From the NCBI GenBank assembly GCA_003996215.1, contig QJPP01001823.1, positions 1 through 64,000 of the forward strand: a DNA stretch of 64,000 nt, in the 5' to 3' direction. The DNA is from Jaltomata sinuosa (Eukaryota; Streptophyta; Magnoliopsida; Solanales; Solanaceae). The notes beneath the pieces are model-generated. The model was not told the DNA's origin, made no database searches, and was given only the letters and a program-made list of their open reading frames with translations. This document shows, one piece after another, positions 49,102 to 60,484 of the stretch (within the stretch, counting starts at the first letter, position 1; each line of letters opens with the position of its first letter). The position numbers were made by a program, and so were the translations under genes.

Positions 49102-49407
49102 TGTCACAACCCAAACCCATCACGAGTACACTAACCCTCCGGTGGGAGAATCATTTAACCTCGATTACCCAACCTCAATACTTAACAATTTTTTAATATG
49201 AAGTAAGCAACTTCATTATCAATCAACAAGTTCGGATAAGTCTAATAATCAAATCAGCGCAAAATAAAGCAAATGACTAAAGCACCCCCAGAAATTGAAA
49301 GTCATTGTACCAAAATATCTAAATAAGAATACATGCGAGAACGACCCAAAAAACTAGAATAACTAAAATGTATGTATCCAAAATAAATGGACAAGAACAT
49401 AGCATAT
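49102..49407 (-). repeat. 3' LTR of element D, left piece
   Basis: Starts TGTCACAACCC at 49102 and stops at CATAT (49403-49407), where element B begins. It continues at 60485. Confidence 0.75.
49403..49407. other. Target-site duplication of element B, left copy
   Basis: CATAT; the right copy at 60480-60484 reads CATAC, one mismatch. Confidence 0.75.
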
Positions 49408-52377
49408 TGTAATGACCCTCTGGGTCATTTTCTATTTTTTCATCATTTTTCTGCATTTTGAGCTTTCCCTTAGTGGCTATAGGTCATATATGACTTATCG
49501 GGATTGACGGTTCAGTGCTCGGGCCATTCGTTAGATCATTATGACTATTTTCCTGTTTTAGAACTTGAAATTAGAAAATCTTTGACTTCGGTCAACTTTC
49601 TTGGTAAACATGCTCAGAATCAAATTCTGACAGTTCCGTTGGCTCCAGAACGGGGATTTTGGTCTAGTGGGACCATTGGTCTGGGTCTGAGTGCTTTCGA
49701 TTTGGTTTTGTGTTGCTTTCTGTATTTTCAAGCTAGTTTGGCTGGTAGGTTTGACTTTGGTCAACATTCAGAAAAAACGACATCGGATAGAAATTTTGTC
49801 AGCACTGTTAGCTCCAGAATATCGACTTTGGGCTAGAGGGACCTTGGGTTCAAGTTTTGGGGCTTCCAGACTTGTTTTGAAGTATTGAGTTCTGAGTCAG
49901 TTTTGGGCACGGGGCACACTTTTCGTGAAAAGAATCTCCGTTGGGTATTTCGTCGATTCCATTGAGTTTGGAGTGTTGTTTCTGGTTGGGTAGCATGGTT
50001 GGTTTGTGTTCATGGGGTTTCAATTGAATCCCGATGGCCCATCGGATAACTTTTTCTGCCTTGTGAATTGTTGGTTGCTGAAATAAAGTTGCAGACCATT
50101 TTGGTCTTCGCGATCGCGAGGTGTCCATCATGTTCGCGATGACCTAGTTTCTTGACCTTCATGATTATGAAGGTTTCTCTTTGCGTTCGTGATGAAGCAG
50201 GCAGGGGCCTGCTCTATGCGATCACGTGGCTGGCCTGTCGCGATCGCTATGGTCTGGATCGCTCTTCTTCGCGAATGCGGGATTCATGTCGCTATCGCGA
50301 TGAAGGATCCCAGACAGCTATTTAAGCTGTCCACTTTGTTTTCTCCTCCAACATTTTGAAATTTCTCCATTGTTAAGCATTCAAACTCCGGTTCCAGCTC
50401 CTTATCTGAGCATACTTCATCTGGTGAGTCCCCCTCTGTCCCTCTCCTATTTTCTATTGTTATTCCCGTTAAATTCCGTTGGTTTCCCCTTTAATTAGTA
50501 GAACTTCGGGGCTGTTTTGAGCCCCGAAACAAACTTTGTTCATGCTTAAGTTTTGAGCATGGGTTCCTTAACCCACTGCGAGCATAATTGTAAATTTTAA
50601 TTTCTGTTTTGTTGCGTGGGCCCTGAGGGTCATTTTTCAGCCAATTTCTGGCCTAATTTTCTATATATCAATATGGGTGTCGTTCTTATCGTCTTGACAC
50701 CTAGTTTATGTTCTTGATAGCATGGCAGCTTTCCAAGGCTGTTCGGAAGGGGAAGGCACATGATTAAAGGTTTGTGTTTGCAGTTCGGTCCCGAGATAGG
50801 TTAAAGTTTACTTTCTAGACTGAGTTTAGTTAGATTTTATATATCATATGTTACTGGAATGTTAGGTTGGACTTTAGGTGGTATTAGGCTTAAATCTTGT
50901 GATTTGTATTATTATGGCCAGTTCGGATCATAGATTAGAATTTACTCATGCTATCCTTAGTCTAGGAGCCCGTAGTATTGTTATGCCTAGCGTAGAATCC
51001 TTAGTATGCTTTTAGGAGATTTTTAGAGGTAGAGTAGATGCTCATAGTGGTCTCCATAATTATTTTCTGCTATTTTCGCTTTAATTGTTGGTTGTGTGTA
51101 ACTGTGGGCCCGAGGCCATATCTTGGATTTGGACGGAGTTTCCAGGTCAGTTTTCTTGTTTTGGAGGGCATTTTGCCCTGTTTTGCCTTGTGGTGTGCTA
51201 CTTTCTCTGATTATGGATACTTCCTGCTCATACTCTATTGCATATTATCGATACAAAAAAGGAAGATTTTTGAGGCTTTTTGGATTTAAAACTGGAGATT
51301 TACTATAGATATTGTGGCTCTTGGATGTTTGAAGATTTATACTGGGTTTACTACTGATTTGGTAAAGGAAAGGAAAAGTACTACTTTTATGCCGGTCCAA
51401 GGAATATACCCAAACCTTTTTTCCGTTATTTTCAAATATGCATACTCATAGTCTGATGCGGTATTCCAAACACCCGATGCATTATTCCGGGCCTTATTTT
51501 CATTCATATAAATATACTTATGATCCGATGCGGTATTTTGGAACCCTGACGCGGTATTTCGGACCCCCGATGCGTTATTCTGTATTTTTACTTTCTTTAT
51601 GCATACATACATATTTATGCATAGTCCGATGCGGTATTCTAGGCACTCAATGTGATATTCTGGGTTTATACTATTATGCATTCATACATCACCTCATATC
51701 TCATAGTATTGCATCGACTTGGGTGTACTTGGATTTTCAGTTGCTTTTATTGATTTTATTATTATTGCCCTCTTGTTGGTTAAGATAATTATGTTTTCAG
51801 TTTTATAACTAGATTTAGGTGGATCCTTGTATTTTGTGTACTTTCCTATAACTTATTTTATATATTATCTTTTTGTACTCGGTCGGCCTATGATGCCTAC
51901 TGGGTACCCATTGTCATGTACTCATACTACACTCTGCATCTTTTACTGATGCGGCACCTAGTATGAGCCACCCTCATTGACACTCATGTCGTTCGAAGCC
52001 TATTGCAGTTCGGATCGCAGTGAGCTCTTGGCGCTTTTAGAGACTTTACATGCTTTCCATCTTGTATATTCTGTCTATATTTTTGTATTTTGGATAGACA
52101 GAGTCTGTCGTATAGCTACTCCTTGCTTAGTCGCTTTTGTACTAGTGACACCAGGTCTGGATTGGTTCTCGTGTTGTTTTATCTTTTCGGTCACTTTAGG
52201 GCCTTCTTTTGTATATTTTGTACGTTGGTATGTATATATGCTACTGGCCCTGTCTTTTCATTTATATCTTCTGCTTTTCTTAGTATATTATTATTATTAT
52301 CTTCTGCATCCTTGGGTTTTGGCTTGTCTACTGGGGGTTATGTAGACGCCATCATAGCCCAGTTTCGGGTTGTGACA
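49408..52377 (+). repeat. 5' LTR of element B (2.97 kb)
   Basis: TGTAATGACCC to GGGTTGTGACA. U3 has a CpG-rich zone of TCGCGATCGCGA words (50105-50310), followed by TATTTAAG. Three imperfect units of about 90 bp built on GATGCGGTATTCC lie at 51430-51690. The A/B-shared motif is at 51882-51908. Open frames of 80-120 codons inside the LTR (for example 49504-49836 and 51977-52345) do not resemble proteins. Confidence 0.92.
50319..50326 (+). promoter_or_regulatory. Putative TATA box of element B 5' LTR
   Basis: TATTTAAG right after the CpG-palindrome zone; the 3' LTR has TATTTAGG at 58446-58453. Confidence 0.5.
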
Positions 52378-52380
52378 GAG

Positions 52381-52392
52381 TGGAATCAGAGC
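52381..52392 (+). other. Primer-binding site of element B
   Basis: TGGAATCAGAGC, one mismatch to the initiator tRNA-Met site, three bases after the LTR. Confidence 0.85.
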
Positions 52393-52584
52393 TCTAGGTT
52401 TACCGGTCTTGCCAGTACAAAAGCAAAGTGTCTAGTAGAGTCTTGTGAATCGGTATAATAACGTCTGTGTCCAATCTGCGAGAGGCTATGGACATTCCTA
52501 GCAAGTATGTCATATTATTTGATTCCTTTCTGTACGTTCTTGACTTGATCAACTTCTGAGTATCTTTGTTTCACTCTTTCTTAG

Positions 52585-53960
52585 ATGGTTCAGATGAGAT
52601 CTGCAGCAGGTGAGGACGAGGACATTATGCCCACAGTTAGAGCCCCATCTAGGGGATGGGGTAGAGGTCGACCCAAAGATCGAGGTAGGGCATGGTCTGC
52701 AGGGCCATCTCAGGCCCGGGATGGACTACCATCACAAGAGCCTGAGGTTAGAGTGGATGAGGTGCAGTATGAGCCGGAGCATATGGGGCCAGCCCAGTAT
52801 CCAGCAGGTTTTGTAGCTACTCTAGTGTTGTAGGGCACCTTGGTTTGAATATTGTGTTTCCTCGAGGGTATGACTCTGCCCACAGATTCACCAACCACTC
52901 TGATTGTTTCTCAGGTTAGAGATGAGGGTCAAACTTTAGCTTAGGCAGCAGTATAGGGTTCAGGAGCGTAGCCTGCTACTGCGGCTCCCATATTGGAGGT
53001 ATTACCGGTTCTTATATTTGTTCCACCTCTTCCATCATGCCATTTATGTCTTCTGAGGAGTAGAAGATATTGGGTAGGTTCTTGAGAATGGTTTCTTCGA
53101 GGTTTTCATGTGCTTCTAGGGAGGATGCGCATGAGTTTCTGACTAGCTGCCTTGAGAAGTTGCATAATTTGGGATTAGTTGAGTCACATAGAGTAGATTA
53201 CACCATATTTCAGCTGGATGGTCCAGTAAAATAGTGGTGGAGGTCATATATTGCTTGTAGACCAGCCAAGTTACCTCCTCTTACTTGGGCCCAGTACTCC
53301 ACAGCTTTTCTAGAGAAGTATGTACCGCGTAACATGAGAGAGCGGTTGATGGATAAGTTCTCTAGGTTGGAGCAGGGCTCCATGACTGTGACTGAGTATG
53401 AGGTCTGCTTCCACCAGTTGTCTAGAAATACCACTATGATTTTGCCTACCGAGCATAAGAAAGTACACAAATTTGTTTGAGGTTTGACCTTGCATCTTCG
53501 CTTGGCCACAGAGGGTATGGGAGCATCAGGTCAGTCTTTTCTGGAGGTAGTTGATCATGCCCATACTATTGAGGGCGTACTTCGCGAGGTCTAAGGGGGC
53601 AGTGATAAGAGGCCCCGTCATCAGGGCAGTTTTAGCAGTTCACAGGCCTGTGGTAGAGGCTACTATGGTAGAGGTCAGCACCAGCAGCGCTTCCAGCCAA
53701 GCCAACCTATTCAAGCAGCTTTACAGACTTCTAGGGGTCAGAGTAGCCAGAGTATTATTCCTGCTCCATGAGGTGGTCATTCAGGGTAAACAGGTCATGG
53801 TGGTCATTCTGATTCAGCCAGATCATCACAAAGGAGTACGTTTTCTCGAGGTTGTTATGAGTGTGGCGAGATAGGCCACTTTGCTAGAGAGTGGCCATCG
53901 GTACAATATCCTAAGCATCAGGATCATTCAGTTCAAGCCCCAGGGCTCCAGCACTACTAG
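52585..53960 (+). pseudogene. gag: Element B gag
   Basis: Starts at 52585 (MVQMRSAAGEDEDIMPTVRA), with a basic, Pro-rich N-terminus that ends at an amber stop near 52831. The capsid core follows (near 53080-53600): GRFLRMVSSRF, FQLDGPVK-stop-WW, LEKYVPRNMRERLMDKF and FHQLSRN. Stops fall at a Gln position before WW and at an Arg position after KFV. The zinc knuckle near 53855-53895 reads CYECGEIGHFAREW, its last Cys replaced by Trp. Decay is heavier than in element A. Confidence 0.8.
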
Positions 53961-54079
53961 CTAGAGGTGGTTCACAGGGTAGTAAGGGTAGTCCCCAGGG
54001 TACTAGAGGTGGTCCTCAATCCAGTAGGTCAGGTGGTCGTGGTGGTCGGGGCCATATGTATGTTGTTCTGGGCTGAATA

Positions 54080-54480
54080 AAGGTCGAGGCTTCAGATGTT
54101 GTGATCACAGGTACGATCTTCATTTGTCATCAGTTTGCTTCTGCTTTGTTTGATCTGGGGTCTATATTCTCATATGTATCTGCTTATTATGCTACCCGTT
54201 TGGATCTGCTTGTGAGTCCTTGCCTGCGCCCTTGCATGTATCTACCCCAGTAGGTGATTCTTTAGTAGTGGATTAGGTGTATCGGGCTTGTGTGTTGACT
54301 ATCTTGGGGTATGGCACATAGGTAGACTTGGTTGTTCTCGATATGGTTGATTTTGATGTGATCTTTGGCATGGATTGGTTGTATCCTTATCATGCGGTCT
54401 TATATTTATTCTCTAAGACTATTACTCTTCAGATTCCTAGTATCACCTCTATCATATGGAAGGGTGCCGATAGCCCTATG
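54080..54480 (+). pseudogene. pr: Element B aspartic protease
   Basis: The motif ALFDLGSIFSYVSAYYA has Asp-Leu-Gly where chromoviruses usually have D-S/P-G. The second half, VVLDMVDFDVIFGMDWLYPY, is the conserved protease C-terminal block. Several stops (54270-54330) and a frame change lie between the two halves. Confidence 0.75.
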
Positions 54481-55540
54481 CCGAGGGGTGTTATATTCTT
54501 TCTGAGTGCCCAGCGGTTTGTTGGAAAGGGGTGCTTAGCTTATCTTGCCTACGTCCATGATACTAGTCCCACCACACCTCCTCTTGAGTCAGTTCCTGTG
54601 GTTTGCGAGTATTTAGATGTGTTTCCTTCTAATCTTTTGGGTCTTCCTCCTGATCATGACATTGATTTTGGTATCGATGTTGAGCCGGGCACCAAACCCA
54701 TTTCTATTCTTCCATATCGGATGGCACCTGCCGAGTTGAGAGAGCTTAAGGATCAGCTCCAAGATCTGTTGAGTAGAGGGTTCATCAGGCCTAGTGTGTC
54801 TCCGTAGGGTGCTTCGGTTCTGTGTGTGAAAAAGGATGGTTCTATGCATATGTGTATTGACTACAGGAATTTAAATAAGGTGATGGTTAAAAATAGATAT
54901 CCGATGCCATGTATTGATGATTTGTTTGACCAGTTATAGGGTGTGGTAGTGTTCTCTAAGATAGATTTGAGGTCAGGTTATCACCAGTTGAGGATTAGGG
55001 CTGAGTACATACCAAAGATTGCCTTTATGACTCAATACGGTCATTTTGAGTTCTTAGTCATGTCTTTTGGGTTGACTAATGCCCCAACAACATTTATGGA
55101 GTTGATGAACCATGTGTTCAGTGCCTACTTGGATGCGTTTGTGATTGTGTTCCTCGACGACATTATGATTTATTCAAGTAGAAGAGAGGAGCATGAGCAG
55201 TATCTTAGAGTTGTACTTCAGACCTTGCGAGATCACCAGCTGTATGCCAAATTCACTAAGTGTGAGTTTTGGCTTGAGTCTGTGGCATTCTTGGGGCACG
55301 TGGTGTCCAAGGATGGGATTATGGTAGATCTGGCAAAGATTACAGTAGTTCATGATTGGGCTAGGCCTACTTCTCTTACCGAGGTTCGCAGTTTCATTGA
55401 GTTGGTAGGTTATTACAGATGGTTTAAGGAGGGATTTTCTTCGATAGCTGCTTTATTGACTAGATTGTCTCAGAAGAATGTTTCTTTCTAGTGGTCGGAT
55501 GAGTGTGAGGCGAGCTTTCTAAAGCTTAAGGGCTTGTTTT
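54481..55540 (+). pseudogene. pol: Element B reverse transcriptase
   Basis: The connector (FPSNLLGLPPDHDIDFGID, PYRMAPAELRELKDQLQDLL) leads into RT. Motifs are MCIDYRNLN, YPMPCIDDLFDQL, FSKIDLRSGYHQLRI, FGLTNAP and the catalytic FLDDI at 55150-55164, then LYAKFTKCEFW and VAFLGHVVS. Stops lie at the position after SVSP (family Trp), after FDQL (family Gln) and at 55489-55491 after NVSF (family Gln). Catalytic Asp residues remain, but the frame is cut. Confidence 0.85.
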
Positions 55541-55930
55541 GACTTCAACTTCGATTCTTACTCTTCCAGTCGAGGGTCAGGATTTCACCATATATTGTGA
55601 TGCTTCAGGTATTGGTTTTGGTTATGTGTTGATGCAGCAGGTACGGGTTATTGCATATGTTTCCAGATAGTTGAAGATTCACGAGAGGAACTACCCTACA
55701 CATGGCTTGGAGTTAGCAGCGACAGTCTTCGTGTTGAGGATTTGGAGGCATTATCTTTATGGCGCGCATTGTGAGATCTTTACTGACCATGTAGTCTTCA
55801 GTACATTTTCAGACAAAAGGATCTAAATTTGAGGCAGCGTAGGTTGTTAGATTTACTGAAGGACTATGACCTCTCTATCCTTTATCATCCGGGCAAGGCA
55901 AACATGGTGGCGGATGCCTTGAGCTAGAAG
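55541..55930 (+). pseudogene. rnh: Element B RNase H
   Basis: YCDASGIGFG supplies the first Asp, LELAATVFVLRIWRHYLYG the Glu helix and FTDH the third acidic site. GKANMVADALS marks the end. A stop replaces the Gln after YVSR, and one or two bases are lost after FTDH, shifting the frame. Confidence 0.8.
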
Positions 55931-55959
55931 GCAGTGAATATAGGTAGCTTGGCTTTCTT

Positions 55960-57215
55960 AGCGACAGAGGAGCGACCTTTAGCTTAGGACATCCAGTCCT
56001 TGGCTAACATGTTGGTTAGACTTGACATTTCTGAGCTAGGTCATATTCTTGCTTGTATTGAGGATAGATATTCCTTGTTAGAGCAGATTCGGGAACAACA
56101 GTTTGATGATGTGAGGTTGAGGATCATTCGTGACAAGGTGTTGAGTGGTGAAGCTAGGAAGGCGACTTTAGATTCAGAGGGTATTCTGAGGATCGAGGGT
56201 CGCATCTGCGTTCCTAGAGTTGGTGACTTGGTCAAATTGATATTGGAGGAGGCTCATTATTCTAGATATTTCATTCATCCTGGGTCAGCTAAGATGTATC
56301 ATGACTTGAGGCAGCACTACTGGTGGTGTGGGATGAAGAGGGATTTTTCATCTTTAGTATCTAGGTGCTTGAACTATCAGCAGGTGAAGTTTGAGCACCA
56401 AAGGCCCGATGGTTTGTCTCAGAGGCTACCCATTATGGAGTGGAAATGAGAGCGGATTACCATGGACTTTTTAGTTGATTTGCCATGTAATTTTTGGAGA
56501 TTTGATGCTATTTGGGTTATCGTGGATAGGTTGATGAAGTCTTCTCACTTCCTGCCATTTGAAACTTCCTACAGTTCTGAGAGGTTGGCTCAGATCTATA
56601 TTCGGGAGATTGTTTGTTTGCATGGTGTGCCAGTTTCTATCATCTCCGAGTGAGGTACTCAATTCACTTCACACTTCTGGCAGTCTATTCAGAGAGAGTT
56701 GGGTACTAGAGTTGAGCTTAGCACCGCTTTTCATCCACAGACATATGGTCAGTCAGAGCGTACCATTCAGGTTCTGGAGGATATGTTATGAGCATGTGTT
56801 ATTGATTTTGGTGGTCAGTGGGACCAATGTGTAGCTTTGGCAGAGTTTGCATATAATAATAGTTACCATTCCAATATTCAGATGGCTTCATTCGAGGCTT
56901 TGTATGGTAGGCGGTGCAGATCTTCGGTGGCTTAGTTTGATGATTTTGAGGTTAGTGTGTGGGGTACCAACTTGATTCATTGTTCAATGGATAGAGTTTG
57001 GGTTATTCACGAGAGACATCGCACTACCCAGAGTAGGCAGAAAAGTTATGCTGACTGGAGAGTTAGAGACCTAGAGTTCATGGTTGGCGACAGTGTGTTC
57101 CTTCATGTATCGCCTATGAAGGGCGTGATGAGGTTCTGGAGGAAAGGCAAGCTCAGTCTGAGGTTCATTAGGCCTTTTGATATCCTTCATTTTTATTGTA
57201 GAGGTTGCATATGAG
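55960..57215 (+). pseudogene. int: Element B integrase
   Basis: The zinc-binding domain has YFIHPGSAKMYHDLR with the paired His, but its Cys pair reads CLNYQQVK, so the second Cys is lost. The core has the first Asp in MDFLVDLP. The second catalytic site reads SIISE followed by a stop instead of SDRG, changing Asp to Glu and Arg to stop. Glu is present in GQSERTIQ. Further stops follow MEWK, EDML and RCRSSVA. The C-terminal GDSVFLHVSPMKGVMRF block ends at a frameshift near 57200. Confidence 0.85.
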
Positions 57216-57510
57216 TTAGTCTTGCCTCCTTCTCTATCTAGTATGCATCCTGTGTTTCATGTCTCTATGCTGTGGTGGTATATTTCGGATGAGGCTCACG
57301 TGTTTCAATTAGAGTTGGTTCAGTTGGATGAGTCCTTAGCCTTCGACGAGGAGCCTTTTGCTATTTTGGACAGGCAGGTTAGGAAGTTAAGGTCTAAGGA
57401 GATTTCATCAGTTAAGGTTCAGTTGCGGCATCGTCCAGTCTAAGAGGCTACTTGGGAGATCGAGACCAACATGCAGACCTGTTATCCTCGCCTTTGTGAA
57501 TCTTCAGGTA
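57177..57510 (+). pseudogene. Element B chromodomain-type C-terminus
   Basis: HPVFHVSMLWWYISD, then EEPFAILDRQVRKLRSKEI and VKVQLRHRPV-stop-EATWEIE form the CR-type chromodomain tail of Tekay/Del integrases, which steers insertion by binding chromatin. It sits in a frame shifted from the integrase core. Confidence 0.8.
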
Positions 57511-57548
57511 CTATCCTTTTTCTAACTTTCACAAACGAAAGTTCTTTT

Positions 57549-57560
57549 AGTAGTGGATAT
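57549..57560 (+). other. Polypurine tract of element B
   Basis: AGTAGTGGATAT directly before the 3' LTR; weak, with T interruptions compared with AGTAGGGGAGA-type tracts. Confidence 0.55.
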
Positions 57561-60479
57561 TGTAATGACCCTCCGAGTCATTTTTTGTTTTTTTTTTTTG
57601 TCCTTTTTTTGCATTTCGAGCTTTCCCTCAGTGGTTACATGTCATTTATGACTTGCCAGGACTGGCGGTTTGGTGCCCGATCCATTCGTTAGATCATTAT
57701 GACCATTTCCCTATTTTAGAACTAAAACTTACAAAATCTTTGACTTTGGTCAACTTTCTTGGTAAACATGCTCAGAATCGAATTTTGACAGTTCCGTTGG
57801 CTTTGAAATAGGGATTTTGGTCTAGTGGGACCATTGGTCTGGGTCTGAGTGCTTTCGGTTTGGTTTTGTGTTGCTTTCTATGTTTTCAAGCCAATTTGGC
57901 TGGTAGGTTTGACTTTGGTCAACATTCGGAGAAAACAACCTCGGATGGGAATTTTGTCAGTGCTGTTAGCTCGTAAATGTCAACTTTAGGCTAGAGGGAC
58001 CTTGGGTTCGGGTCCCGGGGATTTCAAACTTATTTTGAGGTATTGAGTGCCGAGTCAATTTTGGGCACGGGGCCCACTTTTCATTAAAACAATCTCTGTT
58101 GGGAGTTTCATCAATTTTATTGATTCTGGAGTGCTGTTTCTGGTTGGGTAGCAAGGTTGGTTTGTGTTCACGTGGTTCCGATTGAATCTTGAGGGTCTGT
58201 CGGATAAGTTTTTCTGCCTTGTGAATTGCTGGTTGCTGCAATAAAGTTGCAGACCATTTTGGTCTTCGCGATCGCGAGGTGTCCATCGCAATTGCGAAGG
58301 TTGCTCTTCGTATTCGCGATGAAGAAGGCAGGAGCCTGCTCTACACGATCGCGTGGCTCGCCTGTCGGGACCGCGATGGTGTGGCTCGCTCTTCTTCGCG
58401 AATGCGGGGGTCCTATCGCGATTGTGATGAAGGACCCCAGACAACTATTTAGGCTGTCCATTTCATTTTCTCCTCCAATATTTTGAAATTTCTTCATTGT
58501 TAAGAATTCAAGCTCCGGTTCCAGCTCCTTATCTCATCATACTTCATCTGGTGAGTCCCCCTCTGTCCCTCTCCTCTTTTCTGTTGTTATTCCTGTTAAA
58601 TCTCGTTAAATTCTGTTGGTTTCCCCTTTAATTAGTAGCACTTCGGGGCTGTTTTGAGCCCAGAAATGAACTCCATTCGCGCTCAAGCTTTGAGTATGGG
58701 TTCCTTAACCCACCGCGAGCGTAATTGTAAATTTTAATGTCTGTTTCATTATGCGGGCCCCGAGGATCATTTTACGACCTGATTTCCGGTTTGATTTTTC
58801 ATATATCAATATAGGTGTCGTTCTTCTCATCTTGACACCTAGTTTATGTTCTTGATAGCATGGCAGGTTTTCAAGGCTATTCAGAAGGGGAAGGCACACG
58901 AGTGACAGTTTGTGTTTGCAGTTCGGCCCCGAGGTAGGTTACGGTTTACTTTCTAGACTGATTATAGTTAGATTTTATATATCAAATGTTACTGGAACGT
59001 TAGGTTGGACTTTAGGTGGTATTAGGCTTAAATCTTGTGACCTATATTATTATGGCCATTTTGGATCATAGATTAGAATTTACTCATGCTATCCTTAGTC
59101 TAGGAGCCCGTAGTATTGTTATGCCTAGCGTAGAATCCTTAGTATGCTTTTAGGAGATTTTTAGAGGTAGAGTAGATGCTCGTAGTGGTCTCCGTAATTA
59201 TTTTCTGCTATTTTTGCTTTAATTGTTTATTGTGTCTAACTGTGGGCCCGAGGTCATAGCTTGGATTTGGACGGAGTTTCTAGGTCAGTTCTTTTGTTTT
59301 GGAGGGCATTTTGCCCTTTTTTGCCTTGTGGTGTGCTAGTTTCTCTAATTATGGATATTTTATGCTCCCATTGTATTGCATATTATCGATACAGAAAAGG
59401 AAGGTTTTTGAGGCTTTTTGGATTTAAAACTGGAAATTTACTATGGATATTGTGGTTCTTGGATGTTTGAAAAGTTATACTGGGTTTACTACTGATTTTG
59501 GAAAGGAACGGAAAAGTACTACTTTTATGCCGGTCCAAGGGATATACCCAGACCTTTTCTCTACTATTTTCAAATATGCATACTCATAGGCTAATGCGGC
59601 AAAATACCCGATGCCTCATTCCAAGCCTTATTTTCATTCATATATATATACTTATGGTCCGATGCGGTATTCCGGACCCTCGATACATTATTTTGGGGTT
59701 TTACTTTCTATATGCACACATACATATTTATGCATAGTCCGATGCGGTATTCCGATGCCCGATGCGGTATTCCGGATTTATACTATTCTGCATTCATACA
59801 TCACCTCATATCTCATAGTATTGCATCGACTTGGGTGTACTTGGATTGTCAGTCTCTTGTATTGATTTTATTATTATTGCCCTCTTGTTGGTTAGGATAT
59901 TTCTGTTTTTAGTTTTATAATTAGATTTAGGTGGATCCCTGTATTTTGTGTACTTCTTATAACTTATTTTATCTTTCTGTGCTCGGTCGGCCTATGATGC
60001 CTACTGGGTACCTGTTGTCATGGTACTCATACTACACTCTGCATCTTTTTCTGATGCATCACCTAGTATGAGCCACCCTCATTGACCCTCCTGTCGTTCG
60101 AGGCCTGTTGCAGTTCGGATCGCGGTGAGCTCCTGGTGCTTTTGGAGACTTTACATGCCTTCTATATTGTATATTCTGTCTATATTTTTGTATTTTAGAT
60201 AGACATAGTTTGTCGTATAGCTACTCCTTGCTTAGTCGCTGTTGTACTACTGACACCAGGTATGGGTTGGTTCTCGTGGTGTTTTGTCTTTTCGGTCACT
60301 TTAAAGCCTTCTTTTGTATATTTTGTACGTTGGTATCTATATATGTTATTGGCCCTGTCTTTTCATTTATATCTTCCGCTTTCAGTATATTATTATTATT
60401 GTCTTTCGAATCATTGGGTTTTGGCTTGTCTACTGGGGGTAATGTAGACGCCATCATAGCCCAGTTTCGGGTCGTGACA
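57561..60479 (+). repeat. 3' LTR of element B (2.92 kb)
   Basis: TGTAATGACCC to GGTCGTGACA. The CpG-palindrome zone is 58262-58435, the TATA-like box 58446-58453, the subrepeats 59580-59790 and the A/B motif 59985-60011. It is about 50 bp shorter than the 5' copy. Confidence 0.92.
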
Positions 60480-60484
60480 CATAC
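60480..60484. other. Target-site duplication of element B, right copy
   Basis: CATAC against CATAT on the left. Confidence 0.75.

Larger units (their letters stand above)
49408..60479 (+). mobile_element. Element B: full-length chromovirus (Tekay/Del type), 11.07 kb, inactivated
   Basis: Two LTRs (49408-52377 and 57561-60479) flank a 5183-bp interior with primer site, gag, protease, RT, RNase H, integrase, chromodomain and polypurine tract in the order normal for plant chromoviruses. A 5-bp duplication flanks it. Sampled LTR stretches differ at about 8% of positions, so it is millions of years old by usual reckoning. Many stops and a few frameshifts make it dead. Confidence 0.92.

Noticed and set aside
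49504..52345. Open frames of 65-122 codons inside B's LTR (for example 49504-49836, 51438-51788, 51977-52345)
   Set aside because: They are hydrophobic or low-complexity readings of LTR sequence, change frame between the two LTR copies and resemble no protein.
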